Positions 17,601-27,225 of a stretch of DNA of 64,000 nt are shown here, in pieces. Source of the stretch: Mesorhizobium sp. ZC-5 (lineage in GTDB: Bacteria; Pseudomonadota; Alphaproteobacteria; Rhizobiales; Rhizobiaceae); NCBI RefSeq assembly GCF_025753855.1, contig NZ_JAOWPT010000013.1, positions 112,322 through 176,321 on the forward strand, in the 5' to 3' direction. Numbering within the stretch: position 1 is the first letter of the stretch; the number at the start of each line of letters is the position of its first letter. The position numbers and the translations under genes were made by a program. The notes beneath the pieces are model-generated. The model did not search any database. It had not been told where the DNA came from and saw nothing but the letters and a program-made list of their open reading frames with translations.

Positions 17601-19475
17601 TTGACCGAATCTCAGCGACTGCCCGACGACCTTCTCATCCATGCGAGCGACGAGGTGGCAATCCGCCAAGATCTCGTCCTCGTGGCGCTTGGAAAACGCG
17701 CAGCAGACCGACTGGTCAAGGTAAGGCGTCTGCTCGATGTCCACACCCGCACCTGGCACGACGATTGGGAGATCGCGATTCGTGGGCGGCGGATAGCCTG
17801 GATCGGCCCGGCAGGACAGTTTCCGGGTGAGGCGGGCGAACGCGTCGACCTCTCGCATCTGTCGGCAGTCCCAGGTTTCGGTGAGGTGCACAAGCACATC
17901 GAAAGCTCGCATCTGACGCCGGAACACGAGGCGGCTTTGGTGCTGCCGCACGGCAACACCTGGACCTGCGAGGCGAGCCACGAATTCTCCAACGTCAACG
18001 GCCCTCGCAATCTCGAATTCTGGCTGACCGCGCGCCGCCACGGCTCGCCGCTGAAGATCTTTCCGCTGCCGGGATCGGCTGTGCCGCCGACCGCCTATGA
18101 ATGGGGCGGCGGCTACTACGGCTATGAGGAACAGGCGAACTTTCTCGACACCAGCGCCATGGTCCCCGGTCTTGACGAGGTCATGGACTGGCCGGCGGTG
18201 TGGAACCCTGAGAACCCGTCGCACGGGCGGCTCTGGGGCATGATCCGTGCCACCATCGAAAAGCGCGGCGTGGTCGAAGGCCATGGCGCGGGCCTGCGCG
18301 ACCTTCCCTCGATCAACGGTTTCGCCGCCGCAGGGCTTGCCGCGGACCACGAGGCATGGACGCCGGAAGAGGCGTGGCACAAGCTCAGCCGCGGCATCTT
18401 CATCGAGATCCGGCCGCACACGATGCCCGAGATCATTCGCGGGCTGATGGAACGCGGCCTTGCCGACTGGTCGCAAATCGCCTTCGCCACCGATGATCGC
18501 GGCGCTAGCGACACGCTGAAGCTCGGCGCCACCGATTACAATGTGCGGCTTGCGGTCGAGAGCGGACTTGCGCCCGAAATCGCCCTCCAGTGCGTGACCA
18601 TCAACCCGGCCCGCCACATGCGGCTGACGCCTTATGTCGGCAGCCTGGCGCCGGGACGTTATGCCGACATCGTGCTGCTCGACGACGTGACAACGCTGTC
18701 GATCGCCGAAGTATGGGCCGACGGAAGCTGCGTCTCTTTGGGCAAGAAATATCTAGGCGCGCTGCCGAAGATCGACTGGCCGGACTGGGCGACGAAGACG
18801 GTCAACATAGCCCGCGATCTGACCGCTGACGATTTCGCGATCAACGCCGCACCCGGCCGCTCCACAATGAAGGCCGCGCTTCTGCGGCCGTTCCATTGGG
18901 ACGACTCGTTCATCGAGACGGAACTGCCGGTGGAGGATGGCGCAGTGCAGCGGGATGCCGCCCGCAACATCACCAAATTCGCCGTGGTCGACCGTTTTTC
19001 CGGCGAAGGGAAGGTGGCGAAGATGTTCTGGCTGGGATGCGGCCCGGCGACGCCGGACACCGCGGTCGGCTGCACGGTAGCACACGACAAGCACAACATC
19101 TGGGTCGTCGGCTCATCGGATGCGGCGATGGCGAAGGTCGTCAACAGCATCCGCGACAACCAGGGCGGCTGGGTGCTGGTGCGCGGCGGCGAGATTGCGG
19201 CGGAAGTGGTCTATGAGGTCGGCGGCCTGATGACGTGCCGTTCGGCCGAGCAATACGATGCCGACATGCAGAGGCTTTATGCCGAGGCGGCCAAAGTCGA
19301 CTGGCTCTACGAGCCGACCTTCTCGCCGCGCTGGTTCCCCGGTTTCCCCGAACGACTGCAATTCGCGACGCTGACCTGCGCGCCATGGCGCTGGGTCCTG
19401 GTCGCACCGACCGAGGCGATCCCGCAGGGCTTTGTCAATGTGCAGACCGGGCAAAGCCACCCGGTGGTGTGGTGA
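17601..19475 (+). CDS. ade: Adenine deaminase-like amidohydrolase
   Basis: A 624-residue amidohydrolase-superfamily protein with the adenine deaminase pattern: the metal-site EVHKHIESSHLTPEHEAA followed by PHGNTWTCEASHEFSNV, a later EGHGAGL and IAFATDDRG, and the C-terminal adenine-deaminase domain. The first motif has K between the usual two histidines, and the preceding residues differ from E. coli Ade, so a related substrate cannot be excluded. It converts adenine to hypoxanthine plus ammonia. The TTG at 17601 follows GGAAC. Its stop is 6 bp from the convergent amidohydrolase stop. Confidence 0.85.
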   Translation: MTESQRLPDDLLIHASDEVAIRQDLVLVALGKRAADRLVKVRRLLDVHTRTWHDDWEIAIRGRRIAWIGPAGQFPGEAGERVDLSHLSAVPGFGEVHKHIESSHLTPEHEAALVLPHGNTWTCEASHEFSNVNGPRNLEFWLTARRHGSPLKIFPLPGSAVPPTAYEWGGGYYGYEEQANFLDTSAMVPGLDEVMDWPAVWNPENPSHGRLWGMIRATIEKRGVVEGHGAGLRDLPSINGFAAAGLAADHEAWTPEEAWHKLSRGIFIEIRPHTMPEIIRGLMERGLADWSQIAFATDDRGASDTLKLGATDYNVRLAVESGLAPEIALQCVTINPARHMRLTPYVGSLAPGRYADIVLLDDVTTLSIAEVWADGSCVSLGKKYLGALPKIDWPDWATKTVNIARDLTADDFAINAAPGRSTMKAALLRPFHWDDSFIETELPVEDGAVQRDAARNITKFAVVDRFSGEGKVAKMFWLGCGPATPDTAVGCTVAHDKHNIWVVGSSDAAMAKVVNSIRDNQGGWVLVRGGEIAAEVVYEVGGLMTCRSAEQYDADMQRLYAEAAKVDWLYEPTFSPRWFPGFPERLQFATLTCAPWRWVLVAPTEAIPQGFVNVQTGQSHPVVW

Positions 19476-19481
19476 GATTCG

Positions 19482-20807
19482 TTATCCAGCCGCGTCGATG
19501 CGGGCCATTTCGGCCTTGAACTGGCCGGCGATCTGAAGTGCGTCGCGCATCACCTTCCTGCGTTCGAGGCTCAGCACCTCGCGGCCACGCATCAGCCACT
19601 TGCCGGCCACCATGACGTCGCGCACGTCCACGGGCATCGCCGAGAACATCAGCGAGGCGTAGATGTCGTAGACCGGCTGCATGCGCGGCGCCGAAAGATC
19701 GATGCGGATCAAGTCGGCCTTCTTGCCTGGCTCCAGCGAGCCGAGCTTGCGGTCGAGGCCGAGCACGCGCGCCCCTTCGATGGTCGCCATGCGGATGACG
19801 TCCACCGCCGGCATCGGCTTGCGGCTGTGACCGAGAAGCTTCTGGAACATGGTCACCGGCGCGAACTGCGAAAACAGGTCGAGCGTGTTGCCGCTCATCG
19901 GCCCGTCGGTGGCGATGCCGACAGGGATGCCGGCCTTGCGCATCGCTTCAACCGGAGCGATGCCGCGTCCGGCCTTGGCGTTGGAGCGGGCATTGTGGGC
20001 AACGCAAACCTGAGCGTGCGCCATCTTCGCGATATCGCTCTCGTTGACATGCAGGCAGTGGGCGCAGATCAGCCCCTTGCGCAGCAGTCCGGCCTTGTCG
20101 ACAACCTCGACTGGCCGCATGCCATGGTTTTTGGCGCACCACTCCATTTCCGAATCCATCTCGGCCAGATGGATCTGCACCGGCACGTCGGGATGATCTT
20201 CGGCCCAGCGGGCGACGCGGTTCATCACCGCGATGTCGGTGGAGTAGGGGGCGTGCGGGGCGATCGAAGGGATGACGCGGTCGTGGCCGGCGAATTCCGC
20301 CACCAGTTGCTCGGCCAGCGCAAAACCTTCGTCGATCGTCTTGTGGTCGGGCGGGTTGAAGTCGGCGATTGTCTGGCCGACGACGCCGCGGAAACCGGCC
20401 CTGTCGACCACCCGGCCCACCTCGGTTTCGAAATAATACATGTCGGCGACGGTGGTGACGCCGGCCTCGATCAGTTCCAGCGCGGCAAGCTCGGTCCCGA
20501 CGCGCACCATTTCCGGCGTGACGAACTTGCGCTCCATGGGCAGGACGTAACGGTAGAGCCGGTCGTCGACGTCTTCGCCCAGGCCGCGGAACAGCGTCAT
20601 CGCCATGTGGCAATGCGGGTTGACCATGCCGGGCATGACCAGATCGCCATCGGCATCGATAATTTCGGCGTTGGGGATTTCGGGCGCCGCTCCGGCCCCC
20701 GCCGCGACGATCGTGTCACCGTCGATGTGGACGTAGCCGTTGTCGATGACGCTCATTGCGTCGTCGATCGGCAGGATCAGGGCATTCTTGATCAGCACAA
20801 GCATCAT
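19482..20807 (-). CDS. Amidohydrolase of the MTA/SAH/adenosine deaminase family
   Basis: A 441-residue cytosine-deaminase-like amidohydrolase. Metal ligands are visible in MPGMVNPHCHMAMTLF (H-x-H), QIHLAEMDSE, ICAHCLHVNESD and GIATDGPMSGN. Family members deaminate S-adenosylhomocysteine, 5'-methylthioadenosine, adenosine, guanine or triazines. Its start ATG overlaps the stop of the ABC ATPase gene (ATGA, 20804-20807), so it is translationally coupled to an importer and probably acts on what that importer brings in. Confidence 0.9.
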   Translation of the reverse strand: MMLVLIKNALILPIDDAMSVIDNGYVHIDGDTIVAAGAGAAPEIPNAEIIDADGDLVMPGMVNPHCHMAMTLFRGLGEDVDDRLYRYVLPMERKFVTPEMVRVGTELAALELIEAGVTTVADMYYFETEVGRVVDRAGFRGVVGQTIADFNPPDHKTIDEGFALAEQLVAEFAGHDRVIPSIAPHAPYSTDIAVMNRVARWAEDHPDVPVQIHLAEMDSEMEWCAKNHGMRPVEVVDKAGLLRKGLICAHCLHVNESDIAKMAHAQVCVAHNARSNAKAGRGIAPVEAMRKAGIPVGIATDGPMSGNTLDLFSQFAPVTMFQKLLGHSRKPMPAVDVIRMATIEGARVLGLDRKLGSLEPGKKADLIRIDLSAPRMQPVYDIYASLMFSAMPVDVRDVMVAGKWLMRGREVLSLERRKVMRDALQIAGQFKAEMARIDAAG

Positions 20808-21871
20808 GGATGCTCCGGCTTCAGCACGCAGCACTGGTCGGGCACCGGAACGAGTTTGGCGCCGGCGCCGATGTCGAGCGGCGGCGACAACTGTCCGTTG
20901 GCGATCAGAGCGCCGGCTTCCGTCTCGCATTGATACTGGTAAGCGCGGCCGAGATAGGTCCTGAGCCCGAGTGTCGCCGGCAAGCCCTCGACGTTCGGAT
21001 CGGAGGTCACGGCGAGGCCGTCCGGCCGCGTTGCCAGCACGAAATCGTCAGGGATCGGGCCGAATTTGTCCTGGCTGAACTGCAGCGCGACGCCGCCCGG
21101 CGCTTCGGCCGTCACTTCGGCACCGGTGCGCCTGGAGACGCGCATCGGGATCAGGTTTTCGAATCCGACGAAACGGGCGACGAAGGCATTGGCCGGCCGC
21201 TGGTAGAGCACTTCCGGCGTGTCGAACTGCATGATGCGGCCGGCATTCATGATGGCGACGCGGTCGGAAATGGAAAAGGCTTCCTCCTGGTCGTGGGTGA
21301 CGTAGACCGAGGTGGTGCCGTTGGCGCGCTGCAACTGCCGGATTTCGACCCGCATATCGACCCGGAGCTTGGCGTCGAGGTTTGAAAGCGGCTCGTCGAA
21401 CATCAAAAGTGGCGGCTCGATCACCAGCGCACGCGCCAGCGCGACACGCTGCTTCTGGCCGCCGGACAGCGCGCCGGGTAGCCTTTCGGCAAGCTGCGCC
21501 AGGCCGACCCGATCCAGCATCTGCCTTGCGCGCTTCTCGCGCTCGGCTGCCGCCACGCCGCGCTGTTTCAGGCCGAACGCCACGTTGTCGAGCACCGAAA
21601 GATGCGGAAACAGCGCATAGTTCTGGAAGACCAGCCCGATGTCGCGCTTGTAGGCTGGCAGTTTAGTCAGGTCCTTGCCGCCGAGCCTTATCGTGCCGGC
21701 GGTCGGCTCCAGGAAACCGGCGACCAGCCTCAGCGTCGTCGTCTTGCCGCAACCGCTCGCGCCGAGCAGCGAGACCAGTTCGCCGGCGCCGACTGACAGC
21801 GACAGGTCTTCCAGAACCCTGGTGGTTCCGTAATGGGCGGTCAGGTTTTCGATGGTCAGGGGAAGCGTCAT
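20804..21871 (-). CDS. ABC transporter ATP-binding protein (PotA/polyamine-type)
   Basis: A 355-residue ATPase with Walker A GASGCGKTT, Q-loop, signature LSGGQKQR, Walker B LLMFDEPLSNLD and a C-terminal TOBE-type regulatory domain of about 110 residues. The length and TOBE domain match PotA/FbpC-class ATPases of type I importers. It follows the second permease gene after 10 bp and overlaps the amidohydrolase gene by 4 bp. Confidence 0.93.
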   Translation of the reverse strand: MTLPLTIENLTAHYGTTRVLEDLSLSVGAGELVSLLGASGCGKTTTLRLVAGFLEPTAGTIRLGGKDLTKLPAYKRDIGLVFQNYALFPHLSVLDNVAFGLKQRGVAAAEREKRARQMLDRVGLAQLAERLPGALSGGQKQRVALARALVIEPPLLMFDEPLSNLDAKLRVDMRVEIRQLQRANGTTSVYVTHDQEEAFSISDRVAIMNAGRIMQFDTPEVLYQRPANAFVARFVGFENLIPMRVSRRTGAEVTAEAPGGVALQFSQDKFGPIPDDFVLATRPDGLAVTSDPNVEGLPATLGLRTYLGRAYQYQCETEAGALIANGQLSPPLDIGAGAKLVPVPDQCCVLKPEHP

Positions 21872-21881
21872 TGTTCTTGTT

Positions 21882-22670
21882 CTATTTGGCGAGGAAGGTG
21901 AGGCCGAGGGTGCGCTCCACGATCGCCATCACCATGATGGTCAGCAGCATCAGAAGCACGGAGACGGAAGCGATGGTGGGATCGAAGAACTGCTCGACAT
22001 GGGCGAGGATCTGGATCGGCAGCGTCGATACGCCAGGACCGGTGAGGAACAGCGACGTCGAGACATCGTTGATCGAGGTGATGAAGGCCAGGATGAAGGC
22101 GGCGATGACGCCGGAGCGCACATTCGGCAGGACAATGGTGAAGAAGGTTTTGACTGGCGGGCTGCCGAGGCTGATCGCCGCTTCCTCGACGGAAAAGTCG
22201 AACGAGGCGAGGCTCGCCGAGATCACCCGCACGCAATAGGGCAGGACGATCAGTGTGTGGCCAATCAGCAAGGCAAGGAAGATCGGGGCGGAAGCGCCGA
22301 CGGCAACCGACTTCAGCAGCGAGAAGCCGAAGACGATTTCCGGCACGAGGATAGGCAGCACGAACACGGTCGACAGCCAGGTGGGGAGTTGGATGCGGTA
22401 GCGGTTCAGCGCATAGGCTGCGGGAATGCCGATCAGCAGCGCAAGGCCGGTCGCCAGGAAGGCAAGTTCGAGGCTAGTGACAATGGTCCGTCGGAAGGCG
22501 CTGATCTCAAATATGTTTTCAAACCAGCGCAGGGAAAGCCCTTGCGGGGGAAAGGTCAGATACGTCGTATCGCTGACCGAGGCGCCGAAGACGATGATCA
22601 GCGGCCCGGCCAGGAAGATGTAGACCAGCACGGTGAACAGGATGAGCAGGGGATGGGTGCGGGTTGTCAT
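21882..22670 (-). CDS. ABC transporter permease (PotC-type)
   Basis: A 262-residue inner-membrane permease with six predicted helices and the EAA loop EEAAISLGSPPVKTFFTIVLPNV that docks the ATPase. The start MTTRTHPLL at 22670 lies 2 bp after the stop of the first permease gene. The frame is open further upstream but that part is antisense-frame shadow of the first permease. Confidence 0.92.
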   Translation of the reverse strand: MTTRTHPLLILFTVLVYIFLAGPLIIVFGASVSDTTYLTFPPQGLSLRWFENIFEISAFRRTIVTSLELAFLATGLALLIGIPAAYALNRYRIQLPTWLSTVFVLPILVPEIVFGFSLLKSVAVGASAPIFLALLIGHTLIVLPYCVRVISASLASFDFSVEEAAISLGSPPVKTFFTIVLPNVRSGVIAAFILAFITSINDVSTSLFLTGPGVSTLPIQILAHVEQFFDPTIASVSVLLMLLTIMVMAIVERTLGLTFLAK

Positions 22671-22672
22671 GG

Positions 22673-23500
22673 TCAGGTCGCCATCGGGTTCAGGCGCCTG
22701 GCGATGCGGCTCATCGCCAGCACCACGCTGATGGTGATGACCACCATGATGGCGGCAATCGTCGAGGCGCCGACCCAGTCGAACGACACCATGGCGCGCT
22801 GATACATCAATGTGCCCATCACCATCTGCCGCTCGCCGCCGACCAGTTGCGGCGTCGCGTAAGAAGTGAAGGAGCCGGTGAAGACAAGCACGGCACCAAC
22901 GATCAGACCCGGCACGGCAAGCGGAAAGATCACTTGACGGAAGGTTGCCGCGGGCGAGGCGCCCAGGGAAGCGGATGCCTGGACGACGTCCTCGGGGATG
23001 TTCTCCAGGACCCCGACCAGCGTCAGGATCATCAGCGGCACGAAGAGATAGACCATCGCGGCGATCACGGCGCCCTGGGTGTAGAGCATAGAGAACGGCT
23101 GGTCGGTTATCCCGACGCCGACGAGGAAATTGTTGAGGATACCGTTCTTGCCGAGCAGGATGAGGAACGCGAAGGATCGCACCACGACACCGGTCAAAAG
23201 CGGAAACACGGCTGCGATGATCAGGATGCTCTTGAGGCGGCCCGGCGACTTCGCCACCACATAGGCCGTGAGAAAGCCGACCACCAGCGAGATGGCCGTC
23301 GTGGCCAGCGAGATTTCCAGTGTCCGCCACAAGACACCGCGCCGGAAGCCGCTGTTGAAAAAGGCGTAATAGGGCGCAAGCAGGCCCTTTTCGTCGCCGA
23401 AGGTGGAGGCAATCGTTGCCGCGACTGGCAGGATGAGAAAGAGGCCGATCGCGATGGTCGCCGGCGAGGCCAGAATCCATCCGGCGTAACGTTTCTTCAT
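22673..23500 (-). CDS. ABC transporter permease (PotB-type)
   Basis: A 275-residue inner-membrane permease with six predicted helices. The EAA-type loop is visible as VVQASASLGASPAATFRQVIFP. The start MKKRYAGWIL at 23500 follows CCGGA at a suitable distance. It is second in the importer operon, after the binding protein and a stable hairpin. Confidence 0.92.
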   Translation of the reverse strand: MKKRYAGWILASPATIAIGLFLILPVAATIASTFGDEKGLLAPYYAFFNSGFRRGVLWRTLEISLATTAISLVVGFLTAYVVAKSPGRLKSILIIAAVFPLLTGVVVRSFAFLILLGKNGILNNFLVGVGITDQPFSMLYTQGAVIAAMVYLFVPLMILTLVGVLENIPEDVVQASASLGASPAATFRQVIFPLAVPGLIVGAVLVFTGSFTSYATPQLVGGERQMVMGTLMYQRAMVSFDWVGASTIAAIMVVITISVVLAMSRIARRLNPMAT

Positions 23501-23546
23501 TGGCAATTCCGGACGCTCATTGCGAGGTCACGGCCTTTAGCTGGAA

Positions 23547-23571
23547 GCCGCTGCCCTGGCAGGGCAGCGGC
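23547..23571 (-). promoter_or_regulatory. Intercistronic hairpin after the binding-protein gene
   Basis: GCCGCTGCCCT (23547-23557) pairs perfectly with AGGGCAGCGGC (23561-23571) around a 3-base spacer. It lies between the binding-protein stop (23603) and the permease start (23500), with no T tract on either side. Hairpins here commonly protect the upstream mRNA or partly terminate, so the binding protein is made in excess over the membrane parts. Confidence 0.5.
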
Positions 23572-23602
23572 GCTTCTGGACGAAGCATGCGGCTTTTGGA
23601 TA

Positions 23603-24640
23603 TCACATGCCGAAGATTTCGTTCCAGCGGTCGAGCCAGTCGCTCTTGGCGGCGTTCATCTTCGAATAGTCGACCCGCTTCAGCCCGGCAACCATATCGG
23701 CGCCGTAGGTCCATTGCTTCGCCTGTTCCGGCGTGAGCTTGACCGCCGTGGCGATCGGCGCGTCGACGCCGTTCTCGGCCAGCGTCTGCTGCAGTTTCGG
23801 GTCGAGGATGAAATTGATGAACTCGTGCGCCAGTTCGACATTGGCGGCGCCCTTGGGGATATTCACCGTGTTGAGGGTGGCGATGGCGCCGTCCTTCAGG
23901 TCGGCCCAGGCGGCAGTCGGCACGGCTGCCTGAATCTGCGCGAGGGTAAAATCCTGTGCGATCGAGGTGGTGATTTCTCCGGTCGAGAACAGATTCACCA
24001 GTTCCGAGCCGGTGTTGTAATTCTTCACCACGCTGTCCTTGAGCTTGGCGATCTCCGCGAAGGCCGGCTCGGCATCTTCGAACGCATCTTTGCCGGCCTT
24101 GTCGCCGGCCACCATGACAACCATCGGTCCGGCGGTCGTGGTGATACCCGGCAGTGAAAGCTGGCCCTTCAGGTCCTCGCGCCACAGATCGGCCCATGAG
24201 GCGATCGGCGGGTTGACCTTGGCCGAATCGTAGATGATGCCGACACGACCGATCGTGTAGGCCGGCCCGAATTCACCCTGCGGTGCGCGTCCCAGTTCAT
24301 AGATGCCTTCGAGATTGGGCAGCTTGGAGCGATCGACCGCCTGGAACAGGCCTTCCTCGATGCCAATCTGGGAATAGGCGTCGGTGAAATAGGCGACGTC
24401 GACACCTTCGCCGTTGCGGATCTTGATTTTATTGAGACGGTCGGCATTGTTGCCGGTTTCGAATACCAGCTTGCAGCTGCATTTTTCCTCGAAAGGCTTG
24501 ACGACGAACTGATCGAGCTTGTCGCCGTTGAAACCCCACCAGGAGATGGTCAGCGTCTTTTCCTGGGCAAGGGAAGGGGTCGCGGCTGTCGCCGCGGCCA
24601 GCAAGGATGCCCCGGCAAGGGCAAGCGTCAGTTTGTTCAT
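23603..24640 (-). CDS. ABC transporter substrate-binding protein (PotD-like)
   Basis: A 345-residue periplasmic protein. Residues 1-25 form a signal peptide ending PSLAQE. The mature protein begins LTISWWGFNGDKLD and shows the PotD/SBP-family-1 pattern (DVAYFTDAYSQIGIEEGLF, VGIIYDSAKVNPP, PKGAANVELAHEFINF). Homologues bind spermidine, putrescine or other cationic or nucleobase-like small molecules. It is the first gene of an operon running SBP, two permeases, ATPase, amidohydrolase. The start follows AGAGG. Confidence 0.92.
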   Translation of the reverse strand: MNKLTLALAGASLLAAATAATPSLAQEKTLTISWWGFNGDKLDQFVVKPFEEKCSCKLVFETGNNADRLNKIKIRNGEGVDVAYFTDAYSQIGIEEGLFQAVDRSKLPNLEGIYELGRAPQGEFGPAYTIGRVGIIYDSAKVNPPIASWADLWREDLKGQLSLPGITTTAGPMVVMVAGDKAGKDAFEDAEPAFAEIAKLKDSVVKNYNTGSELVNLFSTGEITTSIAQDFTLAQIQAAVPTAAWADLKDGAIATLNTVNIPKGAANVELAHEFINFILDPKLQQTLAENGVDAPIATAVKLTPEQAKQWTYGADMVAGLKRVDYSKMNAAKSDWLDRWNEIFGM

Positions 24641-24823
24641 GTTCGCCTCTGGTAGTTTCTGGTTGGACGATTGTGGCGGCTCGACATGCGCGAGCAGCTA
24701 GTTTTAAGCAGACTATTTTTGTGCAGTGCTAGCCGCAAGCCCAAAGATTGTGCATCGCAGCGCAAGTTCGTCGCGGCTGAGCGCTGCCTGCGAACTGACA
24801 CGAGATATGCCATGCCTATGGCG

Positions 24824-26092
24824 CTACTTTTCAAGTTCCGCCTTTAACTTCGTAACATCATCCGCGCTCATTTCGCCGATCGTCTTCACCTCTCCGGATT
24901 GGATCCGCCACAGCCGGAACGGGCCGGTGATGTCGCCATACTCGTCGAAGCTGACAGGACCGATGACGCCCTCATACTTGACCGGCTTGCCTTCCTTGAT
25001 AAGTGCCAACCCCTTGGCGAACTCTTCCTTGCCGGCATGGATCGGCTCGCCTCCTTCGGCAACGACTTGCGGAATAGCCGCCTTGATTGCCGCCGCGTCG
25101 CCCTTGCCAGCCTTGGCAACGGCAAGGGCTACGATCGCACCGGCGTCGTAGGAGCGGTCAGCGGCTGGAGCGTCCGGCTTGATGCCGCTGGAGAAGCTTT
25201 CGAAATTCGCGTTGAAATATTCCGTTGAAGCCGTCTGGCTGGTGCCCGAAGACGTGCCGAAAGCGTTTTCCAGATATTGGGCGCCGACCGCCGCCACGAA
25301 ATCGGACGAGTTCATGCCGTCGTTGAGCAGGAACTTCTGCGGACCACCATTGGAAATCCAGGCGCGCGCAATCGTTGCCCCGTCGACGGGATAGCTGACA
25401 AGATAAAGCGCCTCGGGTTCACCTGCCATCGCAGACGTCGCCTCCGCCGAATAGCTGGCCTGCTTTTCATTGTAGGGCGTGACCGACGTGATGACGCCGC
25501 CCAGCTTTTCATAAGCTGCCTTGAATTCACGCACCATGTTGACGCCGAAGTCGTTGTTGACATGGACGATGGCGATCTTCTTCAGGCCCTGGTCGAGTGC
25601 GAACTTTGCAGCCGCGGTTCCCTGCAGCGCGTCGGAGGTGATGGTGCGGAAGAAGACTCCGTTGGTCTTGCCGTCGCGGCCGAGTTCGGTCAGCGTCGGC
25701 GAGGACGAGGCCGGCGAGACCTGGACGACACCCGCCGGCGCGGTGACCGAGGTGAGGATGGGGATCGACACCGAGGATATGATGCCGCCAATGATGACCG
25801 GCACCTTCTTGATGTTGACGAGCTGTGTCGCCTGGTCGACCGCGACGGTGCCTTGGCTCTGGCTGTCGCGCGTGTCGGTGACAAGCTTGCAGCCGCCGAC
25901 GCCGCCGGCTTCGTTGAAATCGCGGAACGCCATATCCACGGCCTTCGCGCCGGCCTGTCCGTAGGCGCCGGCCGGGCCGGTCAGTTCCATCACCATGCCG
26001 ATGGTGATGTCGCAATCCGCAGCTTTGGCCGGTCCGATGGCGCCGAGCGCCAAAGCCGTAAGTGCGGTGGTCAGAAGCAAAGTCGTTTTCAT
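24824..26092 (-). CDS. Branched-chain amino acid-type ABC substrate-binding protein (LivJ-like)
   Basis: A 422-residue periplasmic binding protein of the Leu/Ile/Val type. Signal peptide residues 1-23 end GPAKAAD. The first lobe starts CDITIGMVMELTGPAGAYGQ and carries the ligand-loop stretch VVQVSPASSSP. The start at 26092 has AAGGGGA at good spacing; an ATG six bases upstream is too close to that site. It is the last gene of gntR-TIGR04076-AKR-SBP and the only binding protein near the Liv membrane and ATPase genes on the other strand, so it very likely serves them. Confidence 0.92.
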   Translation of the reverse strand: MKTTLLLTTALTALALGAIGPAKAADCDITIGMVMELTGPAGAYGQAGAKAVDMAFRDFNEAGGVGGCKLVTDTRDSQSQGTVAVDQATQLVNIKKVPVIIGGIISSVSIPILTSVTAPAGVVQVSPASSSPTLTELGRDGKTNGVFFRTITSDALQGTAAAKFALDQGLKKIAIVHVNNDFGVNMVREFKAAYEKLGGVITSVTPYNEKQASYSAEATSAMAGEPEALYLVSYPVDGATIARAWISNGGPQKFLLNDGMNSSDFVAAVGAQYLENAFGTSSGTSQTASTEYFNANFESFSSGIKPDAPAADRSYDAGAIVALAVAKAGKGDAAAIKAAIPQVVAEGGEPIHAGKEEFAKGLALIKEGKPVKYEGVIGPVSFDEYGDITGPFRLWRIQSGEVKTIGEMSADDVTKLKAELEK

Positions 26093-26167
26093 TTCCATTC
26101 CCCTTTCTTGTTGTTTTGGCCGGTTCCCTGCCGGCCGGTCGTTCATGCGGATTGCGTCGAAGCCGTT

Positions 26168-27217
26168 TCAGGCAGCTCCCTTGTTGAGATTGTATTTCAT
26201 GATCGAGCCGTGACGGCCGGTGCGGTCGCGCTCGAGGGCATAGACGTCGCGCGAAAGCGGCGTCGCCGAAGTAAGCACTGCATCGATCCGGGCCATGTCC
26301 TCCGGTGTCAGCGGGATATCTGATATTGCGAGATTTGACGGCAGGTGCGCTCGATTGCGCGCACCGACGATGACGGCCGCAACCCCCGCGCGCCGCAGCA
26401 CGGCAGCGCTTGCGACCGTCGCAATATCAGTCTCGTGACGGTTCGCGATTTCCCTCAAGGTCCCGAGCAGCGACTGGAACAGGTCCCAGCCGCCGAAATC
26501 ATCGATGATGAGCTTGTATTTGGTGAGAGAACGGTTTTCCAACGGCTCCCTGGGCTCGGCGACGCCCAGCCAGCGGTCGCTGAGGAAGCCGCCAGCGACG
26601 CTTCCGTAACAGAGCAGCGAAACGCCGCGCGCGGCAATCGCCGGAACCATCGTTGTTTGCGGCCGGGTGTCGAGCAGGGAGTATTGCACCTGCATCGAAA
26701 CAAGCGGCACGCCGCCGTCGATAATGGCGGTCATGTGTTCGGTGTCGAAATTGGTGCCGCCGATGTTGCGGATCTTGCCGGCGCGGCGAAGCTCTTCCAG
26801 CCAATGCGCCGTATCGAACCATAGCGGCTGATCATAATCCCACCAGTGGAACTGGACGAGGTCCAACCGATCCGTCTTCAGCCGCCGCAGCGACTGGTCG
26901 ATGACGCTTTCGACATTCTGCTTCCTGATGTGCGGCAGGATATCGAGGTCGGGCACGAACTTGGTGTGGACGTGGATGCGTTCAAGCGCTTCCTGGCCGC
27001 GCAGGTTGCGGTAATGCACGCGAAAGCGGCCGATCAACTCTTCGACGCCGGTGTAGATATCGGCGCAGTCAAACGTAGTTATGCCGGCGTCGGCGAACGC
27101 CGTCATGTCGGCCATGGCTTCGTCGGAGCGAATTTCACCGTGACCGCCGGCCATCTGCCAGCCGCCGCGAATGACTCGCGATATTTCATAGTCCGGCGTC
27201 AGTCGAAAATTCTCCAT
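26168..27217 (-). CDS. Aldo/keto reductase
   Basis: A 349-residue (beta/alpha)8 NAD(P)H oxidoreductase. The catalytic tetrad context is visible: FDCADIY (Asp, Tyr), VHTKFVP (Lys) and LVQFHWWDY (His). A C-terminal cofactor-binding segment reads AAVIVGARNRAHLPSN. It resembles the AKR half of the fusion protein at 31924 (shared DLLQFHWW-type and GGFLSDKWLG-type motifs), so the two are paralogues in the same gene cluster. Substrate unknown. The start MENFRLTPDYEIS at 27217 is 8 bp after the TIGR04076 gene. Confidence 0.9.
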   Translation of the reverse strand: MENFRLTPDYEISRVIRGGWQMAGGHGEIRSDEAMADMTAFADAGITTFDCADIYTGVEELIGRFRVHYRNLRGQEALERIHVHTKFVPDLDILPHIRKQNVESVIDQSLRRLKTDRLDLVQFHWWDYDQPLWFDTAHWLEELRRAGKIRNIGGTNFDTEHMTAIIDGGVPLVSMQVQYSLLDTRPQTTMVPAIAARGVSLLCYGSVAGGFLSDRWLGVAEPREPLENRSLTKYKLIIDDFGGWDLFQSLLGTLREIANRHETDIATVASAAVLRRAGVAAVIVGARNRAHLPSNLAISDIPLTPEDMARIDAVLTSATPLSRDVYALERDRTGRHGSIMKYNLNKGAA

Positions 27218-27225
27218 GTCTTTTC

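Noticed and set aside
22664-24157. A 497-codon plus-strand frame over the ABC importer genes
   Set aside because: It lies antisense to permease and binding-protein genes that have clear family motifs; its product is His/Arg/Asp-rich filler.
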